Shown here piece after piece: positions 26,785 to 33,813 of a stretch of DNA of 64,000 bases (positions within the stretch are counted from its first letter, which is position 1; each line of letters starts with the position of its first letter). Below the pieces are notes generated by a model. It had not been told where the DNA came from. It did not search any database and saw only the letters and a list, made by a program, of their open reading frames with translations. Made by a program: the position numbers and the translations under genes. The stretch covers positions 124,001 through 188,000 of the forward strand of contig NZ_JAAALE010000002.1 of assembly GCF_009905735.1 (NCBI RefSeq). Direction: 5' to 3'. The DNA comes from Porphyrobacter sp. SLTP (lineage in GTDB: Bacteria; Pseudomonadota; Alphaproteobacteria; Sphingomonadales; Sphingomonadaceae).

Positions 26785-26922
26785 TCCCTCCCCGTTCCGC
26801 AGGAATGGGGAGGTGGGCGAGGCCGCAGGCCTCGGTCGGAGGGGTAAGCCGGCCGAGCGATGACCCCTCCGTCAGCCCTGCGGGCTGCCACCTCCCCATT
26901 CGCTGAGCGAACGGGGAGGGAC
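26784..26922. repeat. Palindromic extragenic element, copy 2 (inverted)
   Basis: This 139-bp element begins GTCCCTCCCCGTT and ends AACGGGGAGGGAC. Its reverse complement carries the same 38-bp block as copy 1. The centre differs between copies while the arms are conserved, as expected for a folded repeat under structural constraint. It lies between convergent genes, starting on the last base of the DUF2332 stop codon. Confidence 0.85.
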
Positions 26923-26931
26923 GTGCACGTT

Positions 26932-27825
26932 TTAACCCCCCAGAAACGCCTCCATCGCCGCATTCACCGCGTCCGGCGCCTCCCACGGCACGAAATGCCC
27001 ACAGTCTGGCACCCGGACGATAGTGAGCGGGTCGATGATGTGCTCCAGCCCGTCAAGGTTCTCAGGCGGCAGAGCGAGGTCGTCCAGCCCCCAGATCACC
27101 AGCGTCGGGATCGTCAGCTTGGGCAAGGCTGGGGGCGTCCAGCCTGCGGGGATTGCGAAAGGCGCGTCCATGGTCGGCACGTCGATCGGGCTCGCCCGGT
27201 AGTAGTTGAGCATCCCGAAGGCGGCATCGCGGTTCTGCCAGTCGAGCAGCAGCGCGTCGCGTTCCTCCGGCTCCATGGCGCTGGGGCGATCCCACTTTAC
27301 TTCCTTCAGCAGCAGGCCGGTGAGGCCGTGCTCCTTCACCAGCGCATCGTTGGCGGGATCACGGAAACCGCGGATATACTGGCTCGCCTCGCGCTGGCCG
27401 GGGTGGGTGTAGAGCAGGCGCTGGAAGGTCACGGGGTGCGGGGCATTGGCGATGATAGCGCGCGTCACCCGACTGTGCTGCCCGCCAAGTGCAACGCCCC
27501 AGGCAATCGCGCCGCCCCAATCGTGGCCGACGATGGTGAAATGCGCGATCCCCAGCGCGTCCGCCAGCAGGAACACATCGCCGATCAGCTTGTCGGGGGT
27601 GTAGGCGGCCACCTCTTGCGGCTTGGACGATCCGCGATAACCGCGCTGGTCGGGCGCGATGCAGCGGAACCGATCCTTGAAATGCGCGATCTGGTGACGC
27701 CAGGTGCGGTGGCTTTCGGGAAAGCCGTGGAGGAAGATCAGCACCGGCGCATCGACCGGGCCCTCATCGACGATGTTGAGGCTGATGCCGTTGGGCAATT
27801 GCACCCGCTTGAGATCGAAGCTCAT
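26932..27825 (-). CDS. Alpha/beta hydrolase, epoxide-hydrolase/dehalogenase-like
   Basis: The 297-residue protein has the oxyanion motif HGFPES, DQRGYRGSSKP, and the nucleophile elbow GHDWGG with Asp as nucleophile. The acid is probably in WGLDDLALPP, and the catalytic His is in DCGHFVPWEAPD. An Asp nucleophile indicates an epoxide hydrolase or haloacid/haloalkane dehalogenase-type reaction through an alkyl-enzyme ester. The substrate is unknown. The ATG at 27825 overlaps the SDR stop by 1 nt (TGATG); a GTG one codon upstream is an alternative. It forms a pair with the SDR gene. Confidence 0.9.
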   Translation of the reverse strand: MSFDLKRVQLPNGISLNIVDEGPVDAPVLIFLHGFPESHRTWRHQIAHFKDRFRCIAPDQRGYRGSSKPQEVAAYTPDKLIGDVFLLADALGIAHFTIVGHDWGGAIAWGVALGGQHSRVTRAIIANAPHPVTFQRLLYTHPGQREASQYIRGFRDPANDALVKEHGLTGLLLKEVKWDRPSAMEPEERDALLLDWQNRDAAFGMLNYYRASPIDVPTMDAPFAIPAGWTPPALPKLTIPTLVIWGLDDLALPPENLDGLEHIIDPLTIVRVPDCGHFVPWEAPDAVNAAMEAFLGG

Positions 27826-28634
27826 CACTGCTGCTCCAGCTTGTCCATGTAACCCTTGGCGACCATGCCGGCGACCTGATCGAACAGCGCCTCGGGAGTG
27901 CGGCGCGCCTCGCCCATGGCGAGTTCCATGCCTTCCGCGACGATGATCTCACGCTCCCCATTGGCGATCCCGTCGAGCATCTGGCGGGCCGCGACGTCGG
28001 CGGGGATGCCTTCGTCAATCGCCTTGTCCGAGCGCCCGCGCTGGGTGCCGTCAGCGTTAAGCGCGTTGCGCGAGACATTGGTGGCGACCGATCCGGGGTA
28101 GATGGTGTGGACGCTGACGCCGTTGATCGACAGCTCGGCCCGAAGCGCATCGGCATAGCCCGCAAGGCCGAACTTGGCGGCGCTGTAAGCGGTGCGCATC
28201 GGCACCCCGACCTTACCCGCGATCGACGAGATGAACCCGAGCGCCCCCGACCCGCGCTCCGCCATGTGACCGATCAGCCCTTGGGTGAACGCGATCTGGG
28301 CAAGGAGGTCGACTTCGATAATGTCGCGATAGACCTGCATCGAGGTCTTGAGCGCGCGGCTGCGCTGCGAAATGCCCGCATTGGCGAAGGCGAGGTCGAC
28401 ATGGCCTTTCCACGCGATCGCCTTGGCCGTGGCTTCGGCGAGCGCGGCGTCGTCACGTACATCGAAAGCGAGGATCAATGTCTCGCCGCAGGTTGCCGCC
28501 ACTTCGGCCAGACGGGCTTCGTCCCGACCCGACAGCACCACGTGCGCGCCGCGTGCTGCCAGTTCCTGCGCCAGCGCGGCGCCGATGCCCGATGAAGCCC
28601 CGGTGATCCAAGCCACCTTGCCCGCATAATCCAT
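27825..28634 (-). CDS. Short-chain dehydrogenase/reductase
   Basis: The 269-residue classical SDR has the NAD(P) motif TGASSGIGAALAQELAARGAHVV, the structural NAG (FANAGISQ), the catalytic Ser in ISSIAGKVG and the YxxxK pair in YSAAKFGLAGYADALRAEL. An Arg after the second strand (SGRDEARL) points to NADP(H). The substrate cannot be inferred. The ATG at 28634 follows GGGAGAGAGC. It is translationally coupled to the alpha/beta hydrolase gene downstream. Confidence 0.92.
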   Translation of the reverse strand: MDYAGKVAWITGASSGIGAALAQELAARGAHVVLSGRDEARLAEVAATCGETLILAFDVRDDAALAEATAKAIAWKGHVDLAFANAGISQRSRALKTSMQVYRDIIEVDLLAQIAFTQGLIGHMAERGSGALGFISSIAGKVGVPMRTAYSAAKFGLAGYADALRAELSINGVSVHTIYPGSVATNVSRNALNADGTQRGRSDKAIDEGIPADVAARQMLDGIANGEREIIVAEGMELAMGEARRTPEALFDQVAGMVAKGYMDKLEQQ

Positions 28635-28685
28635 TGCTCTCTCCCTTTGCGAAAGAGGACTAGCGAGCAGGCGACCGGCGCGCAA

Positions 28686-29141
28686 TCAGGTTGCGGTTTG
28701 CGACCTAATCATGTCGGCAAGGTTCACCGGAAACACGGCTTCGGGCCAATCGTTGAGCTCGTCCAGCGTGAACCAGCGATGCTGCGTCATCAGCGCCTGT
28801 TCGGTTTCTGTATGGCGGCTGGTATCGATCACCGCCTCGGCCACGCGCACCAGAAAGAAGCGTTCATCCGCCTGCACCGGCTCGCCTTCGACGGTGATGA
28901 ACTCCGGTGTCATCCGGGCGATCTGCGGCCCCGGATCGGCGGTGAAGCCCGTCTCCTCCAGCAATTCGCGCCGTGCGGCATCTTCGAAGCTTTCGTCCGC
29001 CTCGCACTCGCCGCCCGCCGTCACCCAGAAGGGATCGCGCCCCGGCACGTCATAGCGGAACATCAGCGCGCGGCCTTTCGGGTCGAGCACGATCAGACGC
29101 GCCGCGCGGCGCAGGCGCAGGTCGGGGTTGATCGTGTTCAC
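28686..29141 (-). CDS. NUDIX hydrolase
   Basis: The 151-residue protein carries a complete Nudix box: GGECEADESFEDAARRELLEETGF (G-x5-E-x7-RELLEETG). It therefore hydrolyses a nucleoside diphosphate linked to another moiety; the substrate is undefined. The start overlaps the bolA stop by 4 nt, so the two are cotranscribed. Confidence 0.92.
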   Translation of the reverse strand: MNTINPDLRLRRAARLIVLDPKGRALMFRYDVPGRDPFWVTAGGECEADESFEDAARRELLEETGFTADPGPQIARMTPEFITVEGEPVQADERFFLVRVAEAVIDTSRHTETEQALMTQHRWFTLDELNDWPEAVFPVNLADMIRSQTAT

Positions 29142-29404
29142 GCCTCCGGCACGCCCGCCTTGATCGCCACGGCATGGACCCGCTGGCCGACGATATCGCC
29201 CAGCACCGCAATCACCGCGCGCTGGCGGGCGAGGCGGTTCATGTCGGCAAAGGCCGCCGCGTCGATTTCGATGGTGAAGTGCGATTCGCCCGAGCCATCG
29301 TCGCCCATATGGCCCGAATGCTTGGCGCTATCATTGATGATCGCCAGCCGTGCGGGCGCGAAGGCCTCGGTCAGCAGAACGTGCATTTCCTCGGCGACAC
29401 TCAT
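29138..29404 (-). CDS. BolA-family protein
   Basis: The 88-residue protein has the BolA core: LTEAFAPARLAIINDSAKHSGH, then ESHFTIEIDAAAFADMNRLARQRAVIAVLGDIV...VHAVAIKAGVPE. BolA proteins work with monothiol glutaredoxins in Fe-S and iron homeostasis; the conserved His is in KHSGH and VHAVAI. The ATG at 29404 (MSVAEEMH) is favoured, preceded by AAGGAAAG. It is divergent from a J-domain gene. A bolA/J-domain/cobS neighbourhood recurs in alphaproteobacteria (general knowledge). Confidence 0.93.
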   Translation of the reverse strand: MSVAEEMHVLLTEAFAPARLAIINDSAKHSGHMGDDGSGESHFTIEIDAAAFADMNRLARQRAVIAVLGDIVGQRVHAVAIKAGVPEA

Positions 29405-29483
29405 CGGGACTTTCCTTCTTTGCAAGCTGATCGGCCAAATTCAGGCTTGGAACTTGGGAGCCTGATCGCCATTCTCAAGGGCT

Positions 29484-30080
29484 ATGCCTTCACCACGATT
29501 TCACGGCCGCGTCGAGAGCGAGGGACGCCCATGCGAAGCGCCCGGCTGCCGTGAGGCGGGTGAGTTCCGCGCGCCCGGACGCCGCCCCAACGGGTTCGAC
29601 GGGCCGGGTGAGTGGCGCTGGTTCTGCCTTCAACATGTGCGCGAATTCAACGCGGGCTATGACTGGTTCGAGGGCATGAGCGCCGAAGAAATCATTGCCG
29701 CACAGTCGCCCATTGCCGGATGGCGCACCGAAACCCGCGCCTTCCGCCCAGACGCGGGCGTGGACGGGGTACCGCGCTGGGCCGACTATGCCGACCCATT
29801 GGACGCAATCGCTGCTCGCGCACGCGGTATCCGCAACCGGGCCGAAGGGCGCGCGCGGGACGCTGCGGCGCAGGTGCGCTTCTCGGCCGATGAAGCCCGC
29901 GCGCTTGAGGTGATGGGGCTGGGCAGCGACATTGATCGCACCCGGCTGCGGCGGCGCTATTCCGAGTTGGTGCGGCGGTATCACCCCGACCGGAACGGCG
30001 GCGATCGGCAGCATGAGGCCAAGCTGGGTGCGGTGGTCGAAGCCTATCAGCTGCTCAAGGGCAGCGCCGCGCTGGCTTAG
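29484..30080 (+). CDS. J-domain protein with N-terminal Cys/His motif
   Basis: The 198-residue protein has a C-terminal J domain (about 140-195): LEVMGLGSDIDRTRLRRRYSELVRRYHPDRNGG, with the HPD tripeptide needed to stimulate a DnaK ATPase. The N-terminal half holds C17-x4-C22 and C48-x2-H51, a likely small zinc site, followed by FNAGYDWFEGMSAEEI. It lacks the G/F and zinc-finger domains of DnaJ, so it is a class C co-chaperone with an unknown client. It is divergent from bolA, 79 bp apart. Confidence 0.88.
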   Translation: MPSPRFHGRVESEGRPCEAPGCREAGEFRAPGRRPNGFDGPGEWRWFCLQHVREFNAGYDWFEGMSAEEIIAAQSPIAGWRTETRAFRPDAGVDGVPRWADYADPLDAIAARARGIRNRAEGRARDAAAQVRFSADEARALEVMGLGSDIDRTRLRRRYSELVRRYHPDRNGGDRQHEAKLGAVVEAYQLLKGSAALA

Positions 30081-30083
30081 GCG

Positions 30084-30758
30084 CTACCAGCTACCTGCTT
30101 CGATCCGCGCTTGCCGCGCCAATTCGCGCTCGCTGATGATCGGGATCGGCGCTTCGGGCGGATAGGGCGGCAGCGCGCCGCCGGGCGCGTAGCTTGCGAT
30201 CACCGTTCCCTTGGCCGTCACCCGGTGCTCTGTCATCGTCAGGGTTGCAACCGGGGTGCCTTCGCCGAAGATGCGTTTGCCCGAGCCGATGATCACCGGA
30301 TAGGTCATGGTGATCAGCTCGTCGATCAACCCGGCGGCGAGCAGGGCGGGATAGAGCGTGCTTGATCCCTGGATGATCATCTTCGGCCCATCGCCAGCCT
30401 TCAGCGCAGCGACATCCTCTACCGAGGACAGCCGGTGGCTGTTCTCCCATTCAAGCGGCAGGTCACCGCGCGTCAGGACATATTTGTTCGCAGCATTGAA
30501 AGCGTCGCGCATCGGGGCATTGTCGCCCTCGGCATAGGGCCAGTAGGCGGCGAAAATGTCATAGGTTCTCCGCCCCAGCAACAAATCGTAATCGCCCGCA
30601 AACAGCGTGCCGAGCGTTGCCTCGACCCCTTCATCCCAGACGCTGAACACCCAGCCGCCCTGATCGAACCCGCCGGTCGGGTCTTCGGTCGGGCCACCGG
30701 GGGCCTGCATCACCCCGTCGAGTGACAGGAAAGCGGCAGCGACGATGTGGCGAGCCAT
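30084..30758 (-). CDS. Dihydrofolate-reductase-like (RibD C-terminal) protein
   Basis: The 224-residue protein belongs to the RibD C-terminal/DHFR-like superfamily: HIVAAAFLSLDGVMQAPGG at the start, YDLLLGRRTYDIFAAYWP, then GPKMIIQGSSTLYPALLAAGLIDELITMTYPVIIGSGKRIFGEGTP. The GSSTLYPALL segment forms the NADP-binding turn. Most such stand-alone proteins lack a known substrate, and riboflavin synthesis is unlikely without RibD partners here. It is 4 nt downstream of the GST gene on the same strand. Confidence 0.88.
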   Translation of the reverse strand: MARHIVAAAFLSLDGVMQAPGGPTEDPTGGFDQGGWVFSVWDEGVEATLGTLFAGDYDLLLGRRTYDIFAAYWPYAEGDNAPMRDAFNAANKYVLTRGDLPLEWENSHRLSSVEDVAALKAGDGPKMIIQGSSTLYPALLAAGLIDELITMTYPVIIGSGKRIFGEGTPVATLTMTEHRVTAKGTVIASYAPGGALPPYPPEAPIPIISERELARQARIEAGSW

Positions 30759-30762
30759 AGCC

Positions 30763-31392
30763 TTAACCCTCCTGTGCTGCCTTGATGATCGCTGCGTCGA
30801 TCGCGTTGGCTTCTATGTAGGCGGGGCGCTGGGTGATCCGGTCGACATAGGCGCGGAACGAGGGCCGTTCGGGAATCGAACCGAAGCGCAGGCCCCAGAC
30901 GAACTGGCTGCCGACGTAAGTATCGGCCATTGTGAAACGGCTGCCGGCGATAAAGTCGTTGGCCGAAAGCCAGCCGTCGAGCGCGTCGAGCGCCAGTTCA
31001 AGGCTGCCAAAGCCCGCCATGTCGGTCTTGCCCTCGGGCACTTCCCAGCCCATCGCCTTGCCGACCACCGCCTGTTCGAGCGGCCCGGCGGCGAAGAACA
31101 GCCAGCGGAAATAGGACGCCTTTTCGTGCGCGTCCGGCAGCAGGCCTTTGTCCGGGTGGGTTTCGGCGAGGTAGTGATTGATTGCGGCGCACTCGGTGAT
31201 GACGTGATCGTGGCCGCCATGATGATGCACCAGCGTGGGCACCTTGTTCATCGGGTTGATGGTCTTGAACGTGTCCGGCCGGGTCGCCCAGTCGAACACC
31301 ACATGATCGTAGTCGGCGCCCGCCTCGTGCAGCGCCCAGCGCGATATCTGACCGCGGCTCATGGCGACGGTGTAGAAGGTGAATTCGGCCAT
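30763..31392 (-). CDS. Glutathione S-transferase family protein
   Basis: The 209-residue protein has a thioredoxin-like N-terminal domain (FTFYTVAMSRGQISRWALHEAG; cis-Pro in MNKVPTLV; then the HVITECAAINHYLAE segment) and a helical C-terminal domain with FTMADTYVGSQFVWGL. Ser rather than Tyr near the N terminus suggests a beta/theta-type enzyme. It is grouped on the minus strand with DUF1428 upstream (3-nt gap) and the DHFR-like gene downstream, a possible small detoxification operon. Confidence 0.88.
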   Translation of the reverse strand: MAEFTFYTVAMSRGQISRWALHEAGADYDHVVFDWATRPDTFKTINPMNKVPTLVHHHGGHDHVITECAAINHYLAETHPDKGLLPDAHEKASYFRWLFFAAGPLEQAVVGKAMGWEVPEGKTDMAGFGSLELALDALDGWLSANDFIAGSRFTMADTYVGSQFVWGLRFGSIPERPSFRAYVDRITQRPAYIEANAIDAAIIKAAQEG

Positions 31393-31395
31393 GTT

Positions 31396-31767
31396 TTACG
31401 CCTCACCGATGAACAGGGGATCAAACCCGCCGATGATCATGCGCTTGCCATCGAAGGGCATGTCGCTGCCGTCGGGATTGCCGAATTGTTCGGCCATGCG
31501 CGGATCGGCCATGATCTTTTCCTGACTGGCCTCGGCGGTTTCGCGGTCTGGCCAGGTCATCCAGGCAAACACGATCTTCTCGCCCGGCTCGGCTTTGACC
31601 GCCATGCGGAAATCGGTGCTGGTGCCGTCCTTGATGTCAGCTTCCCAGCATTCGATCTGTGAAAGCGCCCCGTAATCCTTGGCGATCGGCCAGAATTTCC
31701 GGGCGACCTCGCGATAGGCTTCCTGCTTGCCTGCGGGCACGGGAATGACAAAACCTTGAACATACAT
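31396..31767 (-). CDS. DUF1428-family protein
   Basis: The 123-residue protein has the family look: [70 protein letters not shown] and MPFDGKRMIIGGFDPLF. It has a dimeric alpha/beta-barrel (ferredoxin-like) fold in relatives, with no known reaction. The start is ATG at 31767, with GGGAGAG just upstream; the upstream open frame has no such site. It precedes the GST gene by 3 nt. Confidence 0.88.
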   Translation of the reverse strand: MYVQGFVIPVPAGKQEAYREVARKFWPIAKDYGALSQIECWEADIKDGTSTDFRMAVKAEPGEKIVFAWMTWPDRETAEASQEKIMADPRMAEQFGNPDGSDMPFDGKRMIIGGFDPLFIGEA

Positions 31768-31822
31768 CGGCACTCTCCCTCCATCGCCGAACATGCCTCA
31801 CGTTCAGGACCGAGGGAAGGCG

Positions 31823-32659
31823 CTATTGCCGGAACGCCCAACGCAGCGTCCGGCCCATGCCCCAAGTCGCCGCACGCGCGGGCAGGGCGGTCAGCATCGG
31901 GCGCTGCAACCGCAGCATCTGCCGTGCCCAGTCGGGCAGCATCGCGACGGCATCGGCGGTGACCATGGTCTGCACCGCCTGCGGGGTGCCTTGCGGGCGC
32001 TGGCTGAGGACCAGCTGCGCAACTTCGCGCGCGGCGGGTGAGGCACTGAGATCACGGCGCAATTCGCGGAAGATGGCGTCTGCCTCGGCGCGGGTCTCAG
32101 GCACCGGATCGGCACCCAGCGCGCGGGCGATGACCGCGAACTGGCGGTAATATTCGTCCTGCTCGGCGCCGGGCATATTGGGCCGCACATGACGGAGGTA
32201 ACCGGCAAGGAAACTCTGCGCTTCAGTGACATGAACCCAGGCGAGGGTGCGCGGATTGGTCGCCTCGTAGCGCGATCCATCAGGCAATGTCCCGCCGACC
32301 TTGGCGTGGATACGGTTGACCCGGTCGATCGCCTTCATCGCCTCCTCGTGGTGGCCGAAGGTCGTCACCGCAATGAAGCGCGCGGTGCGCCGCAGCCGCC
32401 CGTGCATATCCTCGCGGAAATTGGAGTGGTCGAGCACGCCTTGCAACGCATGGGGGTGGAGCATCTGGAGCAGCAGCGCGCGCACGCCGCCGGTCATCAT
32501 GCCCACGATATCGGCGTGCACCTGCCGGATCGGCGTATCGCGTTCAAACAGCGCTTCGTCTGACGGCGGGGTCGGCGTCTGGCCCGCGCTCGCATCGTGA
32601 AACACGCCGCGCACCTGAGAGACCAGTTTGAGGCGCAGCGATTCGACGGGATCGGGCAT
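31823..32659 (-). CDS. MpaB/DUF2236-family oxygenase-like protein
   Basis: The 278-residue protein matches the MpaB (DUF2236) family. Visible are RQVHADIVGMMTGGVRALLLQMLHPHALQGVLDHSNFREDMHGRLRRTARFIAVTTFG, DPRTLAWVHVTEAQSFLAGYL (written here as NPRTLAWVH) and PLTMLPDWARQ-like text (MLPDWARQMLRL). Conserved His residues in this family bind heme in latex oxygenase relatives, but the roles in bacteria are unclear. The start is ATG at 32659. It is the first of four minus-strand genes running to the DHFR-like gene. Confidence 0.85.
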   Translation of the reverse strand: MPDPVESLRLKLVSQVRGVFHDASAGQTPTPPSDEALFERDTPIRQVHADIVGMMTGGVRALLLQMLHPHALQGVLDHSNFREDMHGRLRRTARFIAVTTFGHHEEAMKAIDRVNRIHAKVGGTLPDGSRYEATNPRTLAWVHVTEAQSFLAGYLRHVRPNMPGAEQDEYYRQFAVIARALGADPVPETRAEADAIFRELRRDLSASPAAREVAQLVLSQRPQGTPQAVQTMVTADAVAMLPDWARQMLRLQRPMLTALPARAATWGMGRTLRWAFRQ

Positions 32660-32774
32660 GGGTAGGATATAGGCGCGCAGCGGAGGCGAGGGAAACGAAC
32701 TCGCCAAATTGCCAGCGATTTGCTGCAAACCACTGCTTGCGGCCAAGCGACTTGCGCTCTAACCGAAATCCACG

Positions 32775-33764
32775 ATGACTGCACCCTCCAGAACCAATGT
32801 CACCGGCGATAGCGCCATGCCCAATCAGCCCGACACCACGGTCGACGTCCGCGAGATGTTCGGCATTGATGTCGATTGGCAGGTTCCCGCGTTCAGCCAA
32901 GCCGAAGAGCATGTGCCTGACACCGACGGCGCCTATGTGTTCGATCCGGACACGACCTTGGCGATCCTCGCAGGTTTTGCGCATAACCGCCGGGTGATGG
33001 TCCAGGGCTATCACGGCACGGGCAAATCGACGCACATCGAACAGGTGGCCGCGCGCCTCAACTGGCCGAGCATCCGGGTGAACCTCGATGCGCATATCAG
33101 CCGTATCGACCTGATCGGCCGCGATGCAATTGTGCTGAAGGACGGGTTGCAGGTCACCGAGTTCAAGGAAGGCATCCTGCCGTGGGCGCTCCAGCACCCG
33201 GTCGCGCTGACCTTCGACGAATATGACGCAGGCCGCCCGGACGTGATGTTCGTGATCCAGCGCATCCTCGAATTTGATGGCCGTCTGACCCTGCTCGATC
33301 AGAACCGGGTGATCACGCCGAACCCGTGGTTCCGCCTGTTCGCCACCACCAACACCGTCGGCCTCGGCGACACCAGCGGCCTCTATCACGGCACGCAGGC
33401 GATCAATCAGGCGCAGATGGACCGTTGGAACATCGTGGTGGCGCTCAACTACCTCGCGCCCGAGGTTGAACAGCAGATCGTCAAGTCCAAGACCCCGGCG
33501 ACCGATGACAAGCTGATCGCCGACATGGTCAAGGTGGCCGAACTGACCCGTCAGGGCTTTATCAATGGTGATATCTCGACCGTGATGAGCCCGCGCACGG
33601 TGATCACCTGGGCCCAGAACGCGACCATCTTCAAGTCTGTCGGCTTTGCCTTCCGTCTCAGCTTCCTCAACAAGTGCGACGAGGCGGAGCGTACGCTGGT
33701 GGCCGAATACTACCAGCGCGTGTTTGGCGAAGACCTGCCCGAAGGCGCAGCGAAGAAGCGGTAA
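32775..33764 (+). CDS. cobS: CobS-type AAA+ ATPase (cobaltochelatase subunit)
   Basis: CobS is the AAA+ motor of the aerobic cobaltochelatase CobNST. The 329 residues contain [21 protein letters not shown], the Walker [10 protein letters not shown], the Walker [18 protein letters not shown], the sensor-like [31 protein letters not shown] and the helical lid. The usual partner cobT is not adjacent: the next gene, 49 bp on, is a penicillin-binding protein. The ATG at 32775 is used; ATG at 32817 is also possible, and neither has a strong ribosome binding site. Whether it serves B12 synthesis depends on cobT/cobN elsewhere. Confidence 0.93.
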   Translation: MTAPSRTNVTGDSAMPNQPDTTVDVREMFGIDVDWQVPAFSQAEEHVPDTDGAYVFDPDTTLAILAGFAHNRRVMVQGYHGTGKSTHIEQVAARLNWPSIRVNLDAHISRIDLIGRDAIVLKDGLQVTEFKEGILPWALQHPVALTFDEYDAGRPDVMFVIQRILEFDGRLTLLDQNRVITPNPWFRLFATTNTVGLGDTSGLYHGTQAINQAQMDRWNIVVALNYLAPEVEQQIVKSKTPATDDKLIADMVKVAELTRQGFINGDISTVMSPRTVITWAQNATIFKSVGFAFRLSFLNKCDEAERTLVAEYYQRVFGEDLPEGAAKKR

Positions 33765-33813
33765 GCAAGTCGCTTGCAGGTCAGTGTCCTAGGCTGGTAA
33801 CACAGCAGGTACG

